DNA of 64,000 nt from positions 1-64,000 of the forward strand of contig OMIC01000037.1 in NCBI GenBank assembly GCA_900298995.1, read 5' to 3'. Numbering within the stretch: the stretch's first letter is position 1; every line of letters begins with the position of its first letter. Below the pieces are notes generated by a model. That model searched no databases, was not told where the DNA came from, and was given only the letters and a program-made list of their open reading frames with translations. The position numbers and the translations under genes are program-made. This stretch comes from Hyphomicrobiaceae bacterium. Lineage in GTDB: Bacteria > Pseudomonadota > Alphaproteobacteria > Rhizobiales > Aestuariivirgaceae. Of the stretch, positions 9,439 through 19,008 are shown piece by piece.

Positions 9439-12011
9439 CAGCCGACAATATTGGCGATGCGTCCGGGCACCACAATCACTTTTTTCACCGGCCGTCCCTC
9501 AAGGGCCCGGGTGACGGAGTCAAGCCCCAGGACGAGCGCTTCAAGCTCGGCGGACGGCATGTCTCTGGCGATGGTGACTTCGTCGCGCCGCTTGCCATTG
9601 ACCTGTACGGCAATCGTCACCTGGTCGTCGGCCACCAGCGCCGGATCGGGCTTCGGCCAGGGCGTGTCCACGACATAGCCTCGCTTCTTCATGGCCTGCC
9701 AGCATTCCTCGGCGAGATGCGGCATCATGGGTGCCGACATCAGCACCAGGAATTCAGCCGCTTCCCGCACCGGGGCGGCTCCCGCCCGGCCGGCGGCGAG
9801 GGCCGTGCCCAGCGCATTGGCGAGTTCATAGATCCGTGCAATGGCGCGGTTGAACCGCAGCGCCGACAGATCCTCGGTGACAGCCTGCAGTGCCTTGTGG
9901 GCCGCCCGGCGCAATTCGAGGGCTGCATCGGCGGCATCGCCGCCGGAATAGCCCGCCGCGTCATTGACAAGACGCCAGATGCGCTGGGTGAAGCGCCAGG
10001 CGCCTTCCGCTCCTGCCTCGGTCCATTCGATATCACGCTCGGGCGGGGTATCGGAGAGCATGAACCAGCGCGCGGTGTCAGCGCCGAAGCGCGCGATGAT
10101 GTCATCGGGGTCGACGACATTCTTCTTCGACTTCGACATCTTTTCCACGCCGCCGACCTCGAGTGCTTCGCCAGTCCGGGCGTGTACCCAGCCACCGTCG
10201 CGGTTCACGGCATCGGCCGGGAACACCCATTCACCGCTCTGTGTACGGAAGGTTTCGTGGATCACCATGCCCTGGGTGAAAAGGCTCTCGAAGGGTTCCT
10301 TGATGGCGAGATGGCCGGTCGCCGTCATGGCGCGGGCGTAGAAGCGTGAATAGAGAAGATGAAGAATGGCGTGCTCGACGCCACCGATGTACTGATCAAC
10401 GCCCATCCAATAGGTAGCCGCGGCCTTGTCCACGGGGGCGGAGGCGTGGGGCGAGCAAAAGCGCGCATAATACCAGGACGAATCGATGAAGGTATCGAAG
10501 GTGTCGGTCTCGCGCCGCGCAGCCTTGCCGCAGGACGGGCAGTCGACATGTTTCCAGGTGGGATGATGCTCGAGCGGATTGCCGGGCTTGTCGAAGGTCA
10601 CGTCATCGGGAAGGGTGACGGGAAGCTGCGCCGCGGGAACCGGCACGATGCCGCAGGCGGCGCAGTGGATCACCGGAATGGGGCAGCCCCAGTAGCGCTG
10701 GCGTGACACGCCCCAGTCGCGCAGGCGGAAGTTCACCTTTCGCTCGCCGGTGCCAAGCGCCTCGAAGCGGCGTGCAATCTCGGCCTTGGCGGCAGGCACG
10801 CTCATGCCATCGAGAAAATCCGAATTGATGAGAACGGTGTTGTCACCCTCCTTCTCGAGGAAAGCCTCCGCGCCAATGGTGAAATGCGCCGGATCCGTGC
10901 CCTTCGGGGCCACGACCGGGATCACCGGAAGGTCATATTTGCGGGCAAAATCGAGATCGCGCTGGTCATGGGCCGGACAGCCGAAAATGGCGCCTTCGCC
11001 ATAGCCCATGAGCACGAAATTGGCGGCATAGACCGGAAGCCGGACACCGGGCCGGAACGGGTGACGGGCAAAAAGCCCCAGCGCATGGCCCTTCTTCTCG
11101 GCGCGCTCGATTGATTCCTCGGACGTTCCGAGTGCGGCGACGTCGCGCCGGAAGGCTGCCAGCCCCGCGTCGTCGGCAGACAGCCGCCGCGCCAGTTCGT
11201 GATCGGCTGAGATGGCGCAGAAGCTTGCGCCGAAGATCGTGTCATGGCGCGTGGTGTAGACGGTGAGGCGCTCATCGAGCAGCTTGCCCGCCGCATCCTC
11301 GAGGGCAAAGGAAAAACGCAGTCCCTCGGACCGGCCGATCCAGTTCTTTTGCATCAGCCGCACTTTTTCGGGCCAGCGGGTGAGGCCGTCGAGCGCCGAG
11401 AGGAGTTCATCGGAATAGGCGGTGATCTTCAGGAACCACTGCGCCAGCTCGCGCTTCTCGACCAGCGCGCCCGAGCGCCAGCCGCGTCCGTCGATCACCT
11501 GCTCATTGGCCAGAACCGTGTGGTCGACCGGATCCCAGTTGACCATCGAAACCTTGCGCTCGACGAGGCCGGCCTTCATGAAGTCGATGAACATGGCCTG
11601 CTCGTGCTGATAGTAGCCGGGATCGCAGGTGGCGATCTCGCGGCTCCAGTCGAGTGCCAGGCCCATCGACTGAAGCTGACGCTTCATGGTGGCGATGTTG
11701 TCATAGGTCCAGGCCTTGGGGTGAATGCCGCGGTCGATGGCGGCATTCTCGGCGGGCATGCCGAAGGCGTCCCAGCCCATGGGGTGAAGCACATTGTAGC
11801 CCAGCGCACGGCGGAAGCGCGCGATCACGTCGCCCATGGTGTAGTTGCGCACATGCCCCATGTGAATGCGCCCCGACGGATACGGGAACATCTCGAGCAC
11901 ATAGTATTTGGGCCGCGCGGGGTCTTCGCGGGCCTCGAAACTCCTGGCGTCGGTCCAGTGCTTCTGCCAGCGCGGTTCGGCTTCACGCGGGTTGTAACGT
12001 TCAGTGCTCAC
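9438..12011 (-). CDS. leuS: Leucyl-tRNA synthetase
   Basis: An 857-residue class I synthetase that charges tRNA-Leu. The HIGH-type motif is HMGH (residues 50-53) and the KMSKS loop is at 624-628. A connective-peptide editing domain (about 230-430) lies between them and contains the Thr-rich [10 protein letters not shown] segment. A zinc-knuckle pair of CxxC motifs (AACGIV and CPSCGK) sits in the insert around 450-510. Length is normal. It is the first gene of leuS-lptE-holA; a 124-base gap to the divergent yggS gene presumably holds both promoters. Confidence 0.97.
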   Translation of the reverse strand: MSTERYNPREAEPRWQKHWTDARSFEAREDPARPKYYVLEMFPYPSGRIHMGHVRNYTMGDVIARFRRALGYNVLHPMGWDAFGMPAENAAIDRGIHPKAWTYDNIATMKRQLQSMGLALDWSREIATCDPGYYQHEQAMFIDFMKAGLVERKVSMVNWDPVDHTVLANEQVIDGRGWRSGALVEKRELAQWFLKITAYSDELLSALDGLTRWPEKVRLMQKNWIGRSEGLRFSFALEDAAGKLLDERLTVYTTRHDTIFGASFCAISADHELARRLSADDAGLAAFRRDVAALGTSEESIERAEKKGHALGLFARHPFRPGVRLPVYAANFVLMGYGEGAIFGCPAHDQRDLDFARKYDLPVIPVVAPKGTDPAHFTIGAEAFLEKEGDNTVLINSDFLDGMSVPAAKAEIARRFEALGTGERKVNFRLRDWGVSRQRYWGCPIPVIHCAACGIVPVPAAQLPVTLPDDVTFDKPGNPLEHHPTWKHVDCPSCGKAARRETDTFDTFIDSSWYYARFCSPHASAPVDKAAATYWMGVDQYIGGVEHAILHLLYSRFYARAMTATGHLAIKEPFESLFTQGMVIHETFRTQSGEWVFPADAVNRDGGWVHARTGEALEVGGVEKMSKSKKNVVDPDDIIARFGADTARWFMLSDTPPERDIEWTEAGAEGAWRFTQRIWRLVNDAAGYSGGDAADAALELRRAAHKALQAVTEDLSALRFNRAIARIYELANALGTALAAGRAGAAPVREAAEFLVLMSAPMMPHLAEECWQAMKKRGYVVDTPWPKPDPALVADDQVTIAVQVNGKRRDEVTIARDMPSAELEALVLGLDSVTRALEGRPVKKVIVVPGRIANIVG

Positions 12012-12135
12012 GATGCCGGGTCCTGTCAGTGGGAAGGCTCTGGACCGTGCTGGTACCAGTCCTTGAAAAGCCCTGCAAGCTTGGCCTAATGCTCTGGCCT
12101 GGCCGGAACCCCGCGCCAGATCAGGAGCTTGCCTT

Positions 12136-12795
12136 ATGAGTCACACGGGCCTGGATGCAGTGTCGCAAAAGCTGGCCGAGGCCGAACGGGCGGCGGGCCG
12201 CACGCCCGGAAGCGTGCACCTGATCGTGGTGTCCAAGACCTTCGGGCCGGAGGCGATCCTCCCGGTCATCGCGGCCGGGCACCGGGTGTTCGGCGAAAAC
12301 CGCGTGCAGGAGGCAAAGGCCAAGTGGCCGGCCCTCAGGGCTGACTGTCCCGATCTGGAACTGCACCTGATCGGCCCGCTGCAATCCAACAAGGCGGCCG
12401 AGGCGGTGGCGCTGTTTGACGCCATCCACACCATTGACCGGCCCAAGATCGCCGGGGCGATTGCAGAGGAGATGCGCCGGCAGGGCCGCGCGCTGAAGCT
12501 GTTCGTGCAGGTGAACACCGGTCGTGAGCCGCAGAAGGCCGGGATCGCGCCCGAGGCCGTTGGGCAGTTCCTCGCGGAATGCCGCGACATCCACGGCCTG
12601 ACGATTTCCGGGCTCATGTGCATTCCCCCGGCGGACGCCGATCCGCGCCCACATTTCGAGATGCTGGCCGCCATGGCACAGCGCAACGGCGTGGCGGAGC
12701 TGAGCATGGGCATGAGCGGCGACTATCCCGTGGCCGTCGCCTGCGGCGCGACCCATGTCCGGGTGGGATCGGCGATCTTCGGGACGCGTGGCTAG
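12136..12795 (+). CDS. yggS: YggS/PLPBP-family PLP-binding protein
   Basis: A 219-residue single-domain PLP protein with the fold-III barrel and no known catalysis. Homologues maintain vitamin B6 homeostasis. The PLP lysine is Lys34 in VVSKTF, followed by [17 protein letters not shown] and the phosphate-binding [12 protein letters not shown] near the C-terminus. The start follows a purine-rich stretch and gives the usual N-terminus. It is divergent from leuS, and its last four bases overlap the convergent L,D-transpeptidase gene. Confidence 0.93.
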   Translation: MSHTGLDAVSQKLAEAERAAGRTPGSVHLIVVSKTFGPEAILPVIAAGHRVFGENRVQEAKAKWPALRADCPDLELHLIGPLQSNKAAEAVALFDAIHTIDRPKIAGAIAEEMRRQGRALKLFVQVNTGREPQKAGIAPEAVGQFLAECRDIHGLTISGLMCIPPADADPRPHFEMLAAMAQRNGVAELSMGMSGDYPVAVACGATHVRVGSAIFGTRG

Positions 12796-13319
12796 ATCAC
12801 GATCCGGCTTCGCCGCCCGAGACGTTCGAGAATCCTGCGCATGTCCTTGAGCGACACGGCGATGCAGCCAGCCGTCGGCCCGCCGTCGGCGCGGCGCAGA
12901 TGGAAGAACACGGCGCTGCCATGGCCCTGAACCCGCGGCCGCTCATTGTGTGACAGCTCGATCACGATGTCATAGAGGCCATCGGCACGCTGCATGGTTT
13001 CATGCGCGGCGGCATAGGGCATGCGGACCAGCCGGTTGTAGTTGCGGTCGCCCACGGTTTCGCACCAGCCATCCTGCGGACGCAGGGCAACAGCCCGGAG
13101 GGGTCCGCGCGGCGGCAGCATGCGGTCGGCGCGATAGAACAGCCGCCGAAGCTGCCACACGCCGCGGGGGCTCGCGCCATCGCCTTCCCGCTTGGCCACC
13201 CGCCGTCCGGAGCGGCCGAGGGAACAGGGCACGCGCATGCCCCCCAGCACGAGAACACCCGTGGTGGATCTGTCGCTGAGGCTCAGCACGCGGAGGGTGC
13301 GGTCGGTTTGTCTGATCAT
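12792..13319 (-). CDS. L,D-transpeptidase (YkuD) family protein
   Basis: A 175-residue protein whose C-terminal half has the YkuD active-site pattern. QGHGSAVFFHL gives His133 and His140, and GGPTAGCIAVS gives the nucleophile Cys152; DMRRIL follows. The family forms or edits 3-3 cross-links or attaches lipoproteins to peptidoglycan through a Cys acyl-enzyme. The protein has no recognisable signal peptide or membrane segment, unlike most periplasmic L,D-transpeptidases. This short leaderless subgroup is common in Hyphomicrobiales and its site of action is unclear. It is divergent from the response regulator gene by about 100 bases. Confidence 0.85.
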   Translation of the reverse strand: MIRQTDRTLRVLSLSDRSTTGVLVLGGMRVPCSLGRSGRRVAKREGDGASPRGVWQLRRLFYRADRMLPPRGPLRAVALRPQDGWCETVGDRNYNRLVRMPYAAAHETMQRADGLYDIVIELSHNERPRVQGHGSAVFFHLRRADGGPTAGCIAVSLKDMRRILERLGRRSRIVI

Positions 13320-13420
13320 GTTCCGGCTTGTGTTTTCGCCTTGAAAAGGCCACGCGACACCCTAACATTGTTCACCATGACAGCAAGCGATTTCAAAGAC
13401 TTCCGGGCAGGAATGGCAGA

Positions 13421-14107
13421 ATGACGGGGATGCGCCGCATCATCGTCATCGATGACGACACCCTGCTGCGGGAGACGCTGAAGGAGCAATTCTCTTTGCA
13501 TGAGGAGTTCGCGGTCAGCGAGGCCGCCACCGCCACCGCTGGTGTCGCCGCGGTCAAGGCCCAGCCTCCCGATCTCGTGATCCTCGACGTCAACCTGCCC
13601 GACATGGATGGCCGCGAGGCCTGCCGGATCCTGCGCCGCAATGGCTACCGGGGGCCTGTCATCATGCTCACCGGCCAGGCATCGGAGGCCGACACGATTC
13701 TGGGGCTCGAGTCCGGGGCCAATGACTATGTGAGCAAGCCGTTCCGGTTTGCTCTTCTGCTTGCGCGGGTGCGCGCCCATCTGCGCCAGCATGCGCACAG
13801 CGACGATGCCGTGTTCAAGATCGGACCCTACAGTTTCAAGCCGTCGGCCAAGCAGATGATCCGCCACGACGGCCGCAAGATCCGCCTGACGGAGAAGGAA
13901 ACGGCCATCCTGAAGTTCCTGCTGCGGACCGGCGAGCAGATGGTGAGCCGCGACGTGCTGCTTCAGGAAGTGTGGGGCTACAGCGCCGCTGTGACCACCC
14001 ACACGCTCGAAACCCATGTCTACCGCCTGCGCCAGAAGATCGAGCAGGACCCCTCGGAGGCCCAGATCCTGATCACCGCCGGCGGCGGCTACAGGCTTGT
14101 TCCGTAA
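13421..14107 (+). CDS. OmpR/PhoB-type response regulator (orphan)
   Basis: A 228-residue two-domain regulator. The receiver domain (about 5-120) has the acidic pocket Asp11-Asp13, phosphoacceptor Asp56 in VILDVNLPDMDG, Thr84 and Lys106, so it looks phosphorylatable. The C-terminal winged helix (about 135-227) has the RLTEKETAILKFLL and THTLETHVYRLRQKIE segments of Trans_Reg_C. The start at 13421 was preferred to the upstream in-frame Met at 13328 because the receiver begins there; a second Met at 13430 is also possible. No histidine kinase gene is adjacent. The next gene is a cyclic-nucleotide-binding protein, so the pair may form a small signalling unit. Confidence 0.9.
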   Translation: MTGMRRIIVIDDDTLLRETLKEQFSLHEEFAVSEAATATAGVAAVKAQPPDLVILDVNLPDMDGREACRILRRNGYRGPVIMLTGQASEADTILGLESGANDYVSKPFRFALLLARVRAHLRQHAHSDDAVFKIGPYSFKPSAKQMIRHDGRKIRLTEKETAILKFLLRTGEQMVSRDVLLQEVWGYSAAVTTHTLETHVYRLRQKIEQDPSEAQILITAGGGYRLVP

Positions 14108-14203
14108 GCTTGGCGTTGCCGCCCGCGTCATGTAAACAGGTCCGATGATACCGACTGGCGACATTGGCGCGGGCAGCCGCCGCGCCGCACCGGACGGCGC
14201 GCC

Positions 14204-14671
14204 ATGAGCGTGAAGGCCGATGGCGAGACATTCCGGCGCATTCCGATCTTTGCGGAGTGCGATCCCGTGCATCTGCAGGTTCTGGCCTTTTCCGCCATCC
14301 GGCAAAGCTTCGCGGCGGGTGAAACCCTGATGCGGGAAGATGCCCCCGCCGATGCGGCCTTTCTCATTCTCAGCGGGGAAACGACGCTTACGGCAAGGCG
14401 GGAGGGTGCAATCGGAACCGCAGGCGCCGGGGCCCTTCTGGGCGAGGTGGCGATGATCGGCGCGCGTCCCTACGCACTCACTGTCGTAGCCTCGGAACCG
14501 GTCACGGCACTGCGCATCGACCGCGAGCTGTTCCTCCGGGTTGCACAGGAGTTTCCCGAATTCGCCGCCACGGTGTTCAAAAGCCTCGCGAGGAAGCTCG
14601 AGCGTTCCGTGGGCGAGATCGGCGCCACCCGCCAGGCCTTTGAGCAGGCGCGTTCGTTCGGCGGCGCCTGA
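14204..14671 (+). CDS. Cyclic-nucleotide-binding domain protein
   Basis: A 155-residue protein consisting almost only of a cNMP-binding beta barrel (about 10-125). The segments IFAECDPVHLQVLAF, FAAGETLMREDAPADAAF and LLGEVAMIGARPYALTVVA correspond to the hinge, the first barrel strands and the phosphate-binding cassette (GE then R-x-A-like). A short C-terminal helix follows (FKSLARKLERSV). No helix-turn-helix is present, so it is not a Crp-type DNA-binding protein. It probably senses a nucleotide or simply interacts with a partner. It follows the response regulator by about 95 bases and converges on xthA. Confidence 0.85.
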   Translation: MSVKADGETFRRIPIFAECDPVHLQVLAFSAIRQSFAAGETLMREDAPADAAFLILSGETTLTARREGAIGTAGAGALLGEVAMIGARPYALTVVASEPVTALRIDRELFLRVAQEFPEFAATVFKSLARKLERSVGEIGATRQAFEQARSFGGA

Positions 14672-14680
14672 AGCCCGGCC

Positions 14681-15487
14681 TCAGCCGGCAAAGCTCGCCA
14701 TGACGGGCACATGGTCCGAGGGTTGCTCCCAGCCCCGCGCCTCTTTCAGGATCTCGATCTTCCGGCACGCCGGTGCCAGACCGGCCGTCGACCAGATATG
14801 ATCAAGGCGGCGCCCCCGGTCGCTCACCTCCCAATCACGCGCGCGGTAGCTCCACCAGGTGTAGAGCTTCTCCTCGGCGGGCACGTGCTGGCGCATGAGG
14901 TCGATCCATTTGCCGGTCTTCTGGATGCGCAGCAGACCTTCCGTCTCGACGGGCGTGTGGCTCACCACTTTCAGCAGGTCCTTGTGCGACCAGACATCCT
15001 GCGCGAGCGGCGCAATGTTGAGGTCACCCACCAGAATGCTTTCATGGCCCTTGGGCACGCAATCCTTTGCGAACCAGTTTTCGAGTTCAGCGATGAACTG
15101 CAGCTTGTGGGCAAATTTCTCGTTGATGGCGGGGTCGGGCTCATCGCCACCCGCCGGAACATAGAGATTGTGGATGATGATCGGTGTTGCGCCGCCGAGC
15201 GTTACCGCAAGGTGGCGGCAATCGTCCTTTCCGCAGAAGCGCCTTGAGGCCTGGGCCGTGAACGGCCGTTTCGAGACGATGGCCACGCCGTGATAGCCCT
15301 TCTGGCCGAACTCGGCGATATGGCTGTAGCCGAGGTCACGCAGCGGGCCGGAGGGGAACTGGCCCTGCGGGCACTTTGTTTCCTGCAGGCAGAGCACGTC
15401 GGGCTGCCAGCGTTCGAGCAGCCGGGTCACCAGGCCGATGCGCAGGCGGACGGAATTGATGTTCCAGGTGGCAACTTTGAGAGACAT
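14681..15487 (-). CDS. xthA: Exodeoxyribonuclease III
   Basis: A 268-residue Mg2+-dependent endonuclease/exonuclease/phosphatase family enzyme that removes 3' blocks and cuts abasic sites in base-excision repair. Motifs in order are ATWNINSVRLR (metal-binding Asn and neighbours), CLQETKCPQ (catalytic Glu), VGDLNIAP (Asp/Asn), RLDHIWST and the terminal SDHVPVMA (catalytic His). Length and order match the bacterial family. The gene is convergent with the cyclic-nucleotide-binding gene, and a lolA-like gene lies 52 bases upstream on the same strand. Confidence 0.96.
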   Translation of the reverse strand: MSLKVATWNINSVRLRIGLVTRLLERWQPDVLCLQETKCPQGQFPSGPLRDLGYSHIAEFGQKGYHGVAIVSKRPFTAQASRRFCGKDDCRHLAVTLGGATPIIIHNLYVPAGGDEPDPAINEKFAHKLQFIAELENWFAKDCVPKGHESILVGDLNIAPLAQDVWSHKDLLKVVSHTPVETEGLLRIQKTGKWIDLMRQHVPAEEKLYTWWSYRARDWEVSDRGRRLDHIWSTAGLAPACRKIEILKEARGWEQPSDHVPVMASFAG

Positions 15488-15539
15488 GCCAGCCGATTAG
15501 ACCCTGCGAACTCCGGGAGCAAGCCCCGGCGGGCATTCC

Positions 15540-16193
15540 TCAGGGGCTGGACTTGTCCTTGTTCTTGCGGTCGATCTTGACCACGAAAAGCTTCGGATCC
15601 GGCTCGACCCCTGCCACCACATTCTCGAGCGATACCGTGGTGCGCCGGCCCTTGCCATCGATCACCACCCATTGCTGGAGAGCATTGCGCGTGGTGTCGA
15701 AGACCAGGGTCAGCTGGCCGTTGGCAAGCGTGTTCTTCTTGTCCTCGATGGTGACGGACAGGATCCCGTCCTGATCCTGATAGTCGAGGATCAATGTATC
15801 CTTCAGGATGTCGACGGTGTTGGACAGCACGAGACGCAAGGGCGTCTGCGAGAGGGGAAACTGGTCACCCTTCTCCTTCTTGACGTTCTTGACCGTGAGC
15901 CAGGTGCCGTCGGCGACAATGAGAAACGGGTTGGGCGGTGCATATTCGAAGCGCATCTTGCCCGGCTTCGAGATGTAGAAGACACCCTGCGACAGGTTGC
16001 CCTTGGGGCTGATCTGGGTGAATTCGCCCTGCAGCGTCTTGAAGCTGTTGAGATAGGCGGAGATGCCGTTGATCGCCGCTTCCTGCTCGGGGGTGAGGGT
16101 CAGTGGCTCGGCAGCCCTGGCCAGGGGGGAGGCCAGAGCGATCAGGGCGAGGCCCAGCAGGGCACGGCGCGAGAGCTGCAGGAAGCTTGTCAT
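15540..16193 (-). CDS. lolA: LolA-like outer-membrane lipoprotein carrier
   Basis: A 217-residue secreted protein with a signal peptide (about residues 1-27, cut after ALARA-type residues). The LolA fold is recognisable in LNSFKTLQGEFTQISPKGNLSQG, FYISKPGKMRFEYAPPNPFLIVADG and a C-terminal VVIDGKGRRTTVSLENV. LolA carries lipoproteins from LolCDE across the periplasm to the outer membrane. The neighbours ftsK on one side and xthA on the other form a conserved alphaproteobacterial order. Alphaproteobacterial members are divergent, so the call is by fold rather than exact residues. Confidence 0.88.
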   Translation of the reverse strand: MTSFLQLSRRALLGLALIALASPLARAAEPLTLTPEQEAAINGISAYLNSFKTLQGEFTQISPKGNLSQGVFYISKPGKMRFEYAPPNPFLIVADGTWLTVKNVKKEKGDQFPLSQTPLRLVLSNTVDILKDTLILDYQDQDGILSVTIEDKKNTLANGQLTLVFDTTRNALQQWVVIDGKGRRTTVSLENVVAGVEPDPKLFVVKIDRKNKDKSSP

Positions 16194-16303
16194 GCTGTTC
16201 TTTCCGGAAAAGGCGCGGCGAATAACCCGGGTTGTCTATGCCAGCGGCGTCTTATCCGCAAGAAAAGGCCGATTTTGAGGCAGCCCGCCGCCATGCATCC
16301 TCC

Positions 16304-18862
16304 TCAGACGCGGGCGCTGTCGCCGGGCACCAGGATCTCACGCTTTCCGGTGGCATTGGCCGGAGAAATCAGGCCCTCGCGTTCCATGCGCTCTATCAGG
16401 CTCGCGGCCTTGTTGTAGCCCACCTGCAGGCGGCGCTGGACATAGGACGTCGAGACCTTCTTGTCGCGCAGCACGACCGCGACCGCCTGGTCATAGAGAT
16501 CATCACCCGAACCGCCGCCCTCGCCCCCCATGCCGCCTGATTCGCCAAAGGCGCCATCCTCCGGCTCCTCGGTGACGGCCTCGACATATTCGGGAGCACC
16601 CTGGGACTTGAGATGCGCCACAATCTTCTCAACCTCGTCATCCGCCACGAAGGGCGCATGCAGGCGTGAAATGCGCCCGCCACCGGCCATGAACAGCATG
16701 TCGCCCTGGCCAAGCAGCTGCTCGGCGCCCTGCTCGCCCAGAATCGTCCGGCTGTCGATCTTCGATGTGACCTGGAAGGAGATGCGCGTGGGGAAATTGG
16801 CCTTGATGGTGCCGGTGATGACATCGACCGACGGCCGCTGCGTCGCCATGACCACATGGATGCCGGCAGCACGCGCCATCTGGGCGAGACGCTGCACCGC
16901 GCCTTCAATATCCTTGCCAGCGACCATCATCAGGTCGGCCATCTCGTCGATGATGACCACGATATAGGGCATGGGCGAAAGATCGACGGCTTCCTTCTCG
17001 AAGACAGGCTCGCCCGTTTCCGGATTGAAGCCGGTCTGGATGGTGCGGAACATCTCCTCGCCCTTGGCGGCGGCCGCCTTCATCCGGGTGTTGTAGCCAT
17101 CGATGTTGCGCACGCCGAGCTTCGACATCTTGCGATAGCGCTCTTCCATCTCGCGCACCGCCCATTTGAGTGCCACAACGGCCTTGCGCGGATCGGTGAC
17201 GACGGGCGCCAGCAGATGCGGAATTCCCTCATAGACGGAGAGTTCCAGCATCTTGGGGTCGATCATGATGAGGCGGCAGCGCTCCGGCGGAAGCCGATAC
17301 AGTAGCGACAGGATCATGGTGTTGATGCCTACCGACTTGCCGGAACCGGTGGTGCCGGCAATGAGCAGATGCGGCATGCGCGCGAGATCGGCAAAGACCG
17401 GCTCGCCTCCGATGTTCTTGCCAAGCGCGATGGCAAGATTGAGACTCGACTTCTCGAAGGCTTCGGAGCCCAGCATCTCGCGCAGATAGACGGTTTCGCG
17501 CTTGGCATTGGGAAGTTCGATGCCGATGGCGTTGCGTCCCTGCACGACTGCCACGCGAGCCGAAATGGCGCTCATCGAGCGCGCGATGTCATCGGCGAGG
17601 CTGATGACGCGCGAAGACTTGATGCCTGGGGCGGGCTCGAGTTCATAGAGCGTGACGACGGGTCCGGGGCGCACCTTGAGGATCTGACCCTTGACGCCGA
17701 AGTCATCCAGCACGCCCTCGAGCATGCGGGCATTCTGCTCGAGCGCCTCGTCGGACAACTCCATCGGCTTGCCGACGCGCCGCGGCTCAGCGAGCAACGT
17801 CAGTGGTGGCAGTTCATAGGCCTCTCCACGGCCCAGCGCGAACGCAGGTTGAAGGTCTTTCTTCAGCCGCTTGCCCTGCTTCAGGGGCCTGTTGCTGCGC
17901 GAGACCCGCGGCGGAGCCGCATCGAAGGCCTCATCCTCTGATTCTTCCCGAAGGACCGCCTCAGCCTCTTCGTCGGCATCGACGTCAGCATCTTCCCATT
18001 CGTCGGTTTCATCGGGTGGGGGGGCTGCGCGGCGCGCGGCGGGCGCGAGTTGGGGTTCGATTCGGGGACCGGACATGCGGCCACGGCGCGGTGCGGCATC
18101 GGAGCGCGGCGCGAGCCGGCGAATGATGTCGTCCTCATCCGCTGGACCTTCGAAATCGGGTTCACCACGGCGCAGGTCGCGCCATTGTGCAGCGGCGGCT
18201 GACCAAGCCGCTTGCACACCGCCCATTGCAAGACCCGCCATCCTGCGGCTGCGGCCCGAGGCCACCGTGACGCTCTCGGCCGCCGCGGCCCGCGACAGAC
18301 CAAGCGCCCGGAGACCGAGCGCCGCAGCCAGGACCAGCATCAGCAGGCCAGCGAGCAGCATGGCGACCGGCGCGGGAAGGACCACGGACAAGGCGACCAT
18401 CGTGAGATTGTGGACAACATCGCCGGCATTGCCGCCAAGCCCCGAAATGAGCGGCCACCCGGGCGGTGCATGGACCGCGGAGAGTGCCGCGCTGACGGCC
18501 AGGGTGCAGCCCAGCCAGGCGAGCAGGCGGCGCAGCGGCCGGGCCGGCCCCTCATGCCCAACAAGAAGAACCGCCCAGCGCACGGGGATCATGAACAATG
18601 GCAGGACGCCGAGGCCGAGAAACTGCATCAGTTCATCGGCGACCACTGCGCCGGGATAGCCCAGCCAGTTGCTGGCCGCGCGGTCGAGGGCATGATTGAG
18701 GGAGGGATCGTCCAGCGACCAGGAGGCCAGTGCAAGGCCGAGGGCAATGAGCAGCAGGAACAGGCTGATGCCAGCCACCTCGAACAGGCGGTTCTTGAAG
18801 AAGATCCGGACGGCTTCCGGGACCGCGCTGTCATCGGTGTCATAGGTTGGTTGATACGCCAT
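16304..18862 (-). CDS. ftsK: DNA translocase FtsK
   Basis: An 852-residue division-associated DNA pump. Four membrane segments occupy roughly residues 30-190. An acidic/Pro-rich linker of modest length follows (about 225-335). The alpha/beta RecA-like motor has Walker A at 503-511 (GTTGSGKSV) and the Walker B region [11 protein letters not shown]. The C-terminal gamma winged helix (about 780-845, with [22 protein letters not shown]) reads KOPS sequences and contacts XerD. The protein moves chromosome ends through the closing septum. The upstream region carries TTAA-N7-TTAA-like boxes (see separate entry). Confidence 0.97.
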   Translation of the reverse strand: MAYQPTYDTDDSAVPEAVRIFFKNRLFEVAGISLFLLLIALGLALASWSLDDPSLNHALDRAASNWLGYPGAVVADELMQFLGLGVLPLFMIPVRWAVLLVGHEGPARPLRRLLAWLGCTLAVSAALSAVHAPPGWPLISGLGGNAGDVVHNLTMVALSVVLPAPVAMLLAGLLMLVLAAALGLRALGLSRAAAAESVTVASGRSRRMAGLAMGGVQAAWSAAAAQWRDLRRGEPDFEGPADEDDIIRRLAPRSDAAPRRGRMSGPRIEPQLAPAARRAAPPPDETDEWEDADVDADEEAEAVLREESEDEAFDAAPPRVSRSNRPLKQGKRLKKDLQPAFALGRGEAYELPPLTLLAEPRRVGKPMELSDEALEQNARMLEGVLDDFGVKGQILKVRPGPVVTLYELEPAPGIKSSRVISLADDIARSMSAISARVAVVQGRNAIGIELPNAKRETVYLREMLGSEAFEKSSLNLAIALGKNIGGEPVFADLARMPHLLIAGTTGSGKSVGINTMILSLLYRLPPERCRLIMIDPKMLELSVYEGIPHLLAPVVTDPRKAVVALKWAVREMEERYRKMSKLGVRNIDGYNTRMKAAAAKGEEMFRTIQTGFNPETGEPVFEKEAVDLSPMPYIVVIIDEMADLMMVAGKDIEGAVQRLAQMARAAGIHVVMATQRPSVDVITGTIKANFPTRISFQVTSKIDSRTILGEQGAEQLLGQGDMLFMAGGGRISRLHAPFVADDEVEKIVAHLKSQGAPEYVEAVTEEPEDGAFGESGGMGGEGGGSGDDLYDQAVAVVLRDKKVSTSYVQRRLQVGYNKAASLIERMEREGLISPANATGKREILVPGDSARV

Positions 18863-18895
18863 GCGAAGCCCCCGCCGGGGCCTGCGGCCCGGCCG

Positions 18896-18946
18896 TAACA
18901 GATCGTTAAGCCCATTCTGGCGGCAGCGTAGTTAAGGCGGGGTTTA
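18896..18946 (-). promoter_or_regulatory. CtrA-type boxes upstream of ftsK
   Basis: Two near-matches to the alphaproteobacterial CtrA site TTAA-N7-TTAA lie 34-84 bases upstream of the ftsK start. One is TTAA-CGATCTG-TTAC read on the minus strand (18896-18909). The other is TTAA-GGCGGGG-TTTA read on plus (18932-18946). The 14-base core TAACAGATCGTTAA of the first also occurs exactly upstream of ftsE. This is a motif match only; binding is inferred. Confidence 0.45.
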
Positions 18947-18985
18947 GAAAAGCAGGCAACCGGCGGGGCAAGCCCCGCCGGTTGC
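18941..18985 (-). terminator. Intrinsic terminator after amtB
   Basis: A perfect 14-bp inverted repeat (18956-18969 with 18972-18985, 2-base loop AA) follows the amtB stop by 23 bases. On the minus strand it is followed by a T-rich run (CTGCTTTTCT). It separates glnK-amtB from ftsK and could also hinder transcription in the opposite direction. Confidence 0.8.
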
Positions 18986-19008
18986 ACGGATCGTCTTAAA
19001 GGAAAATT

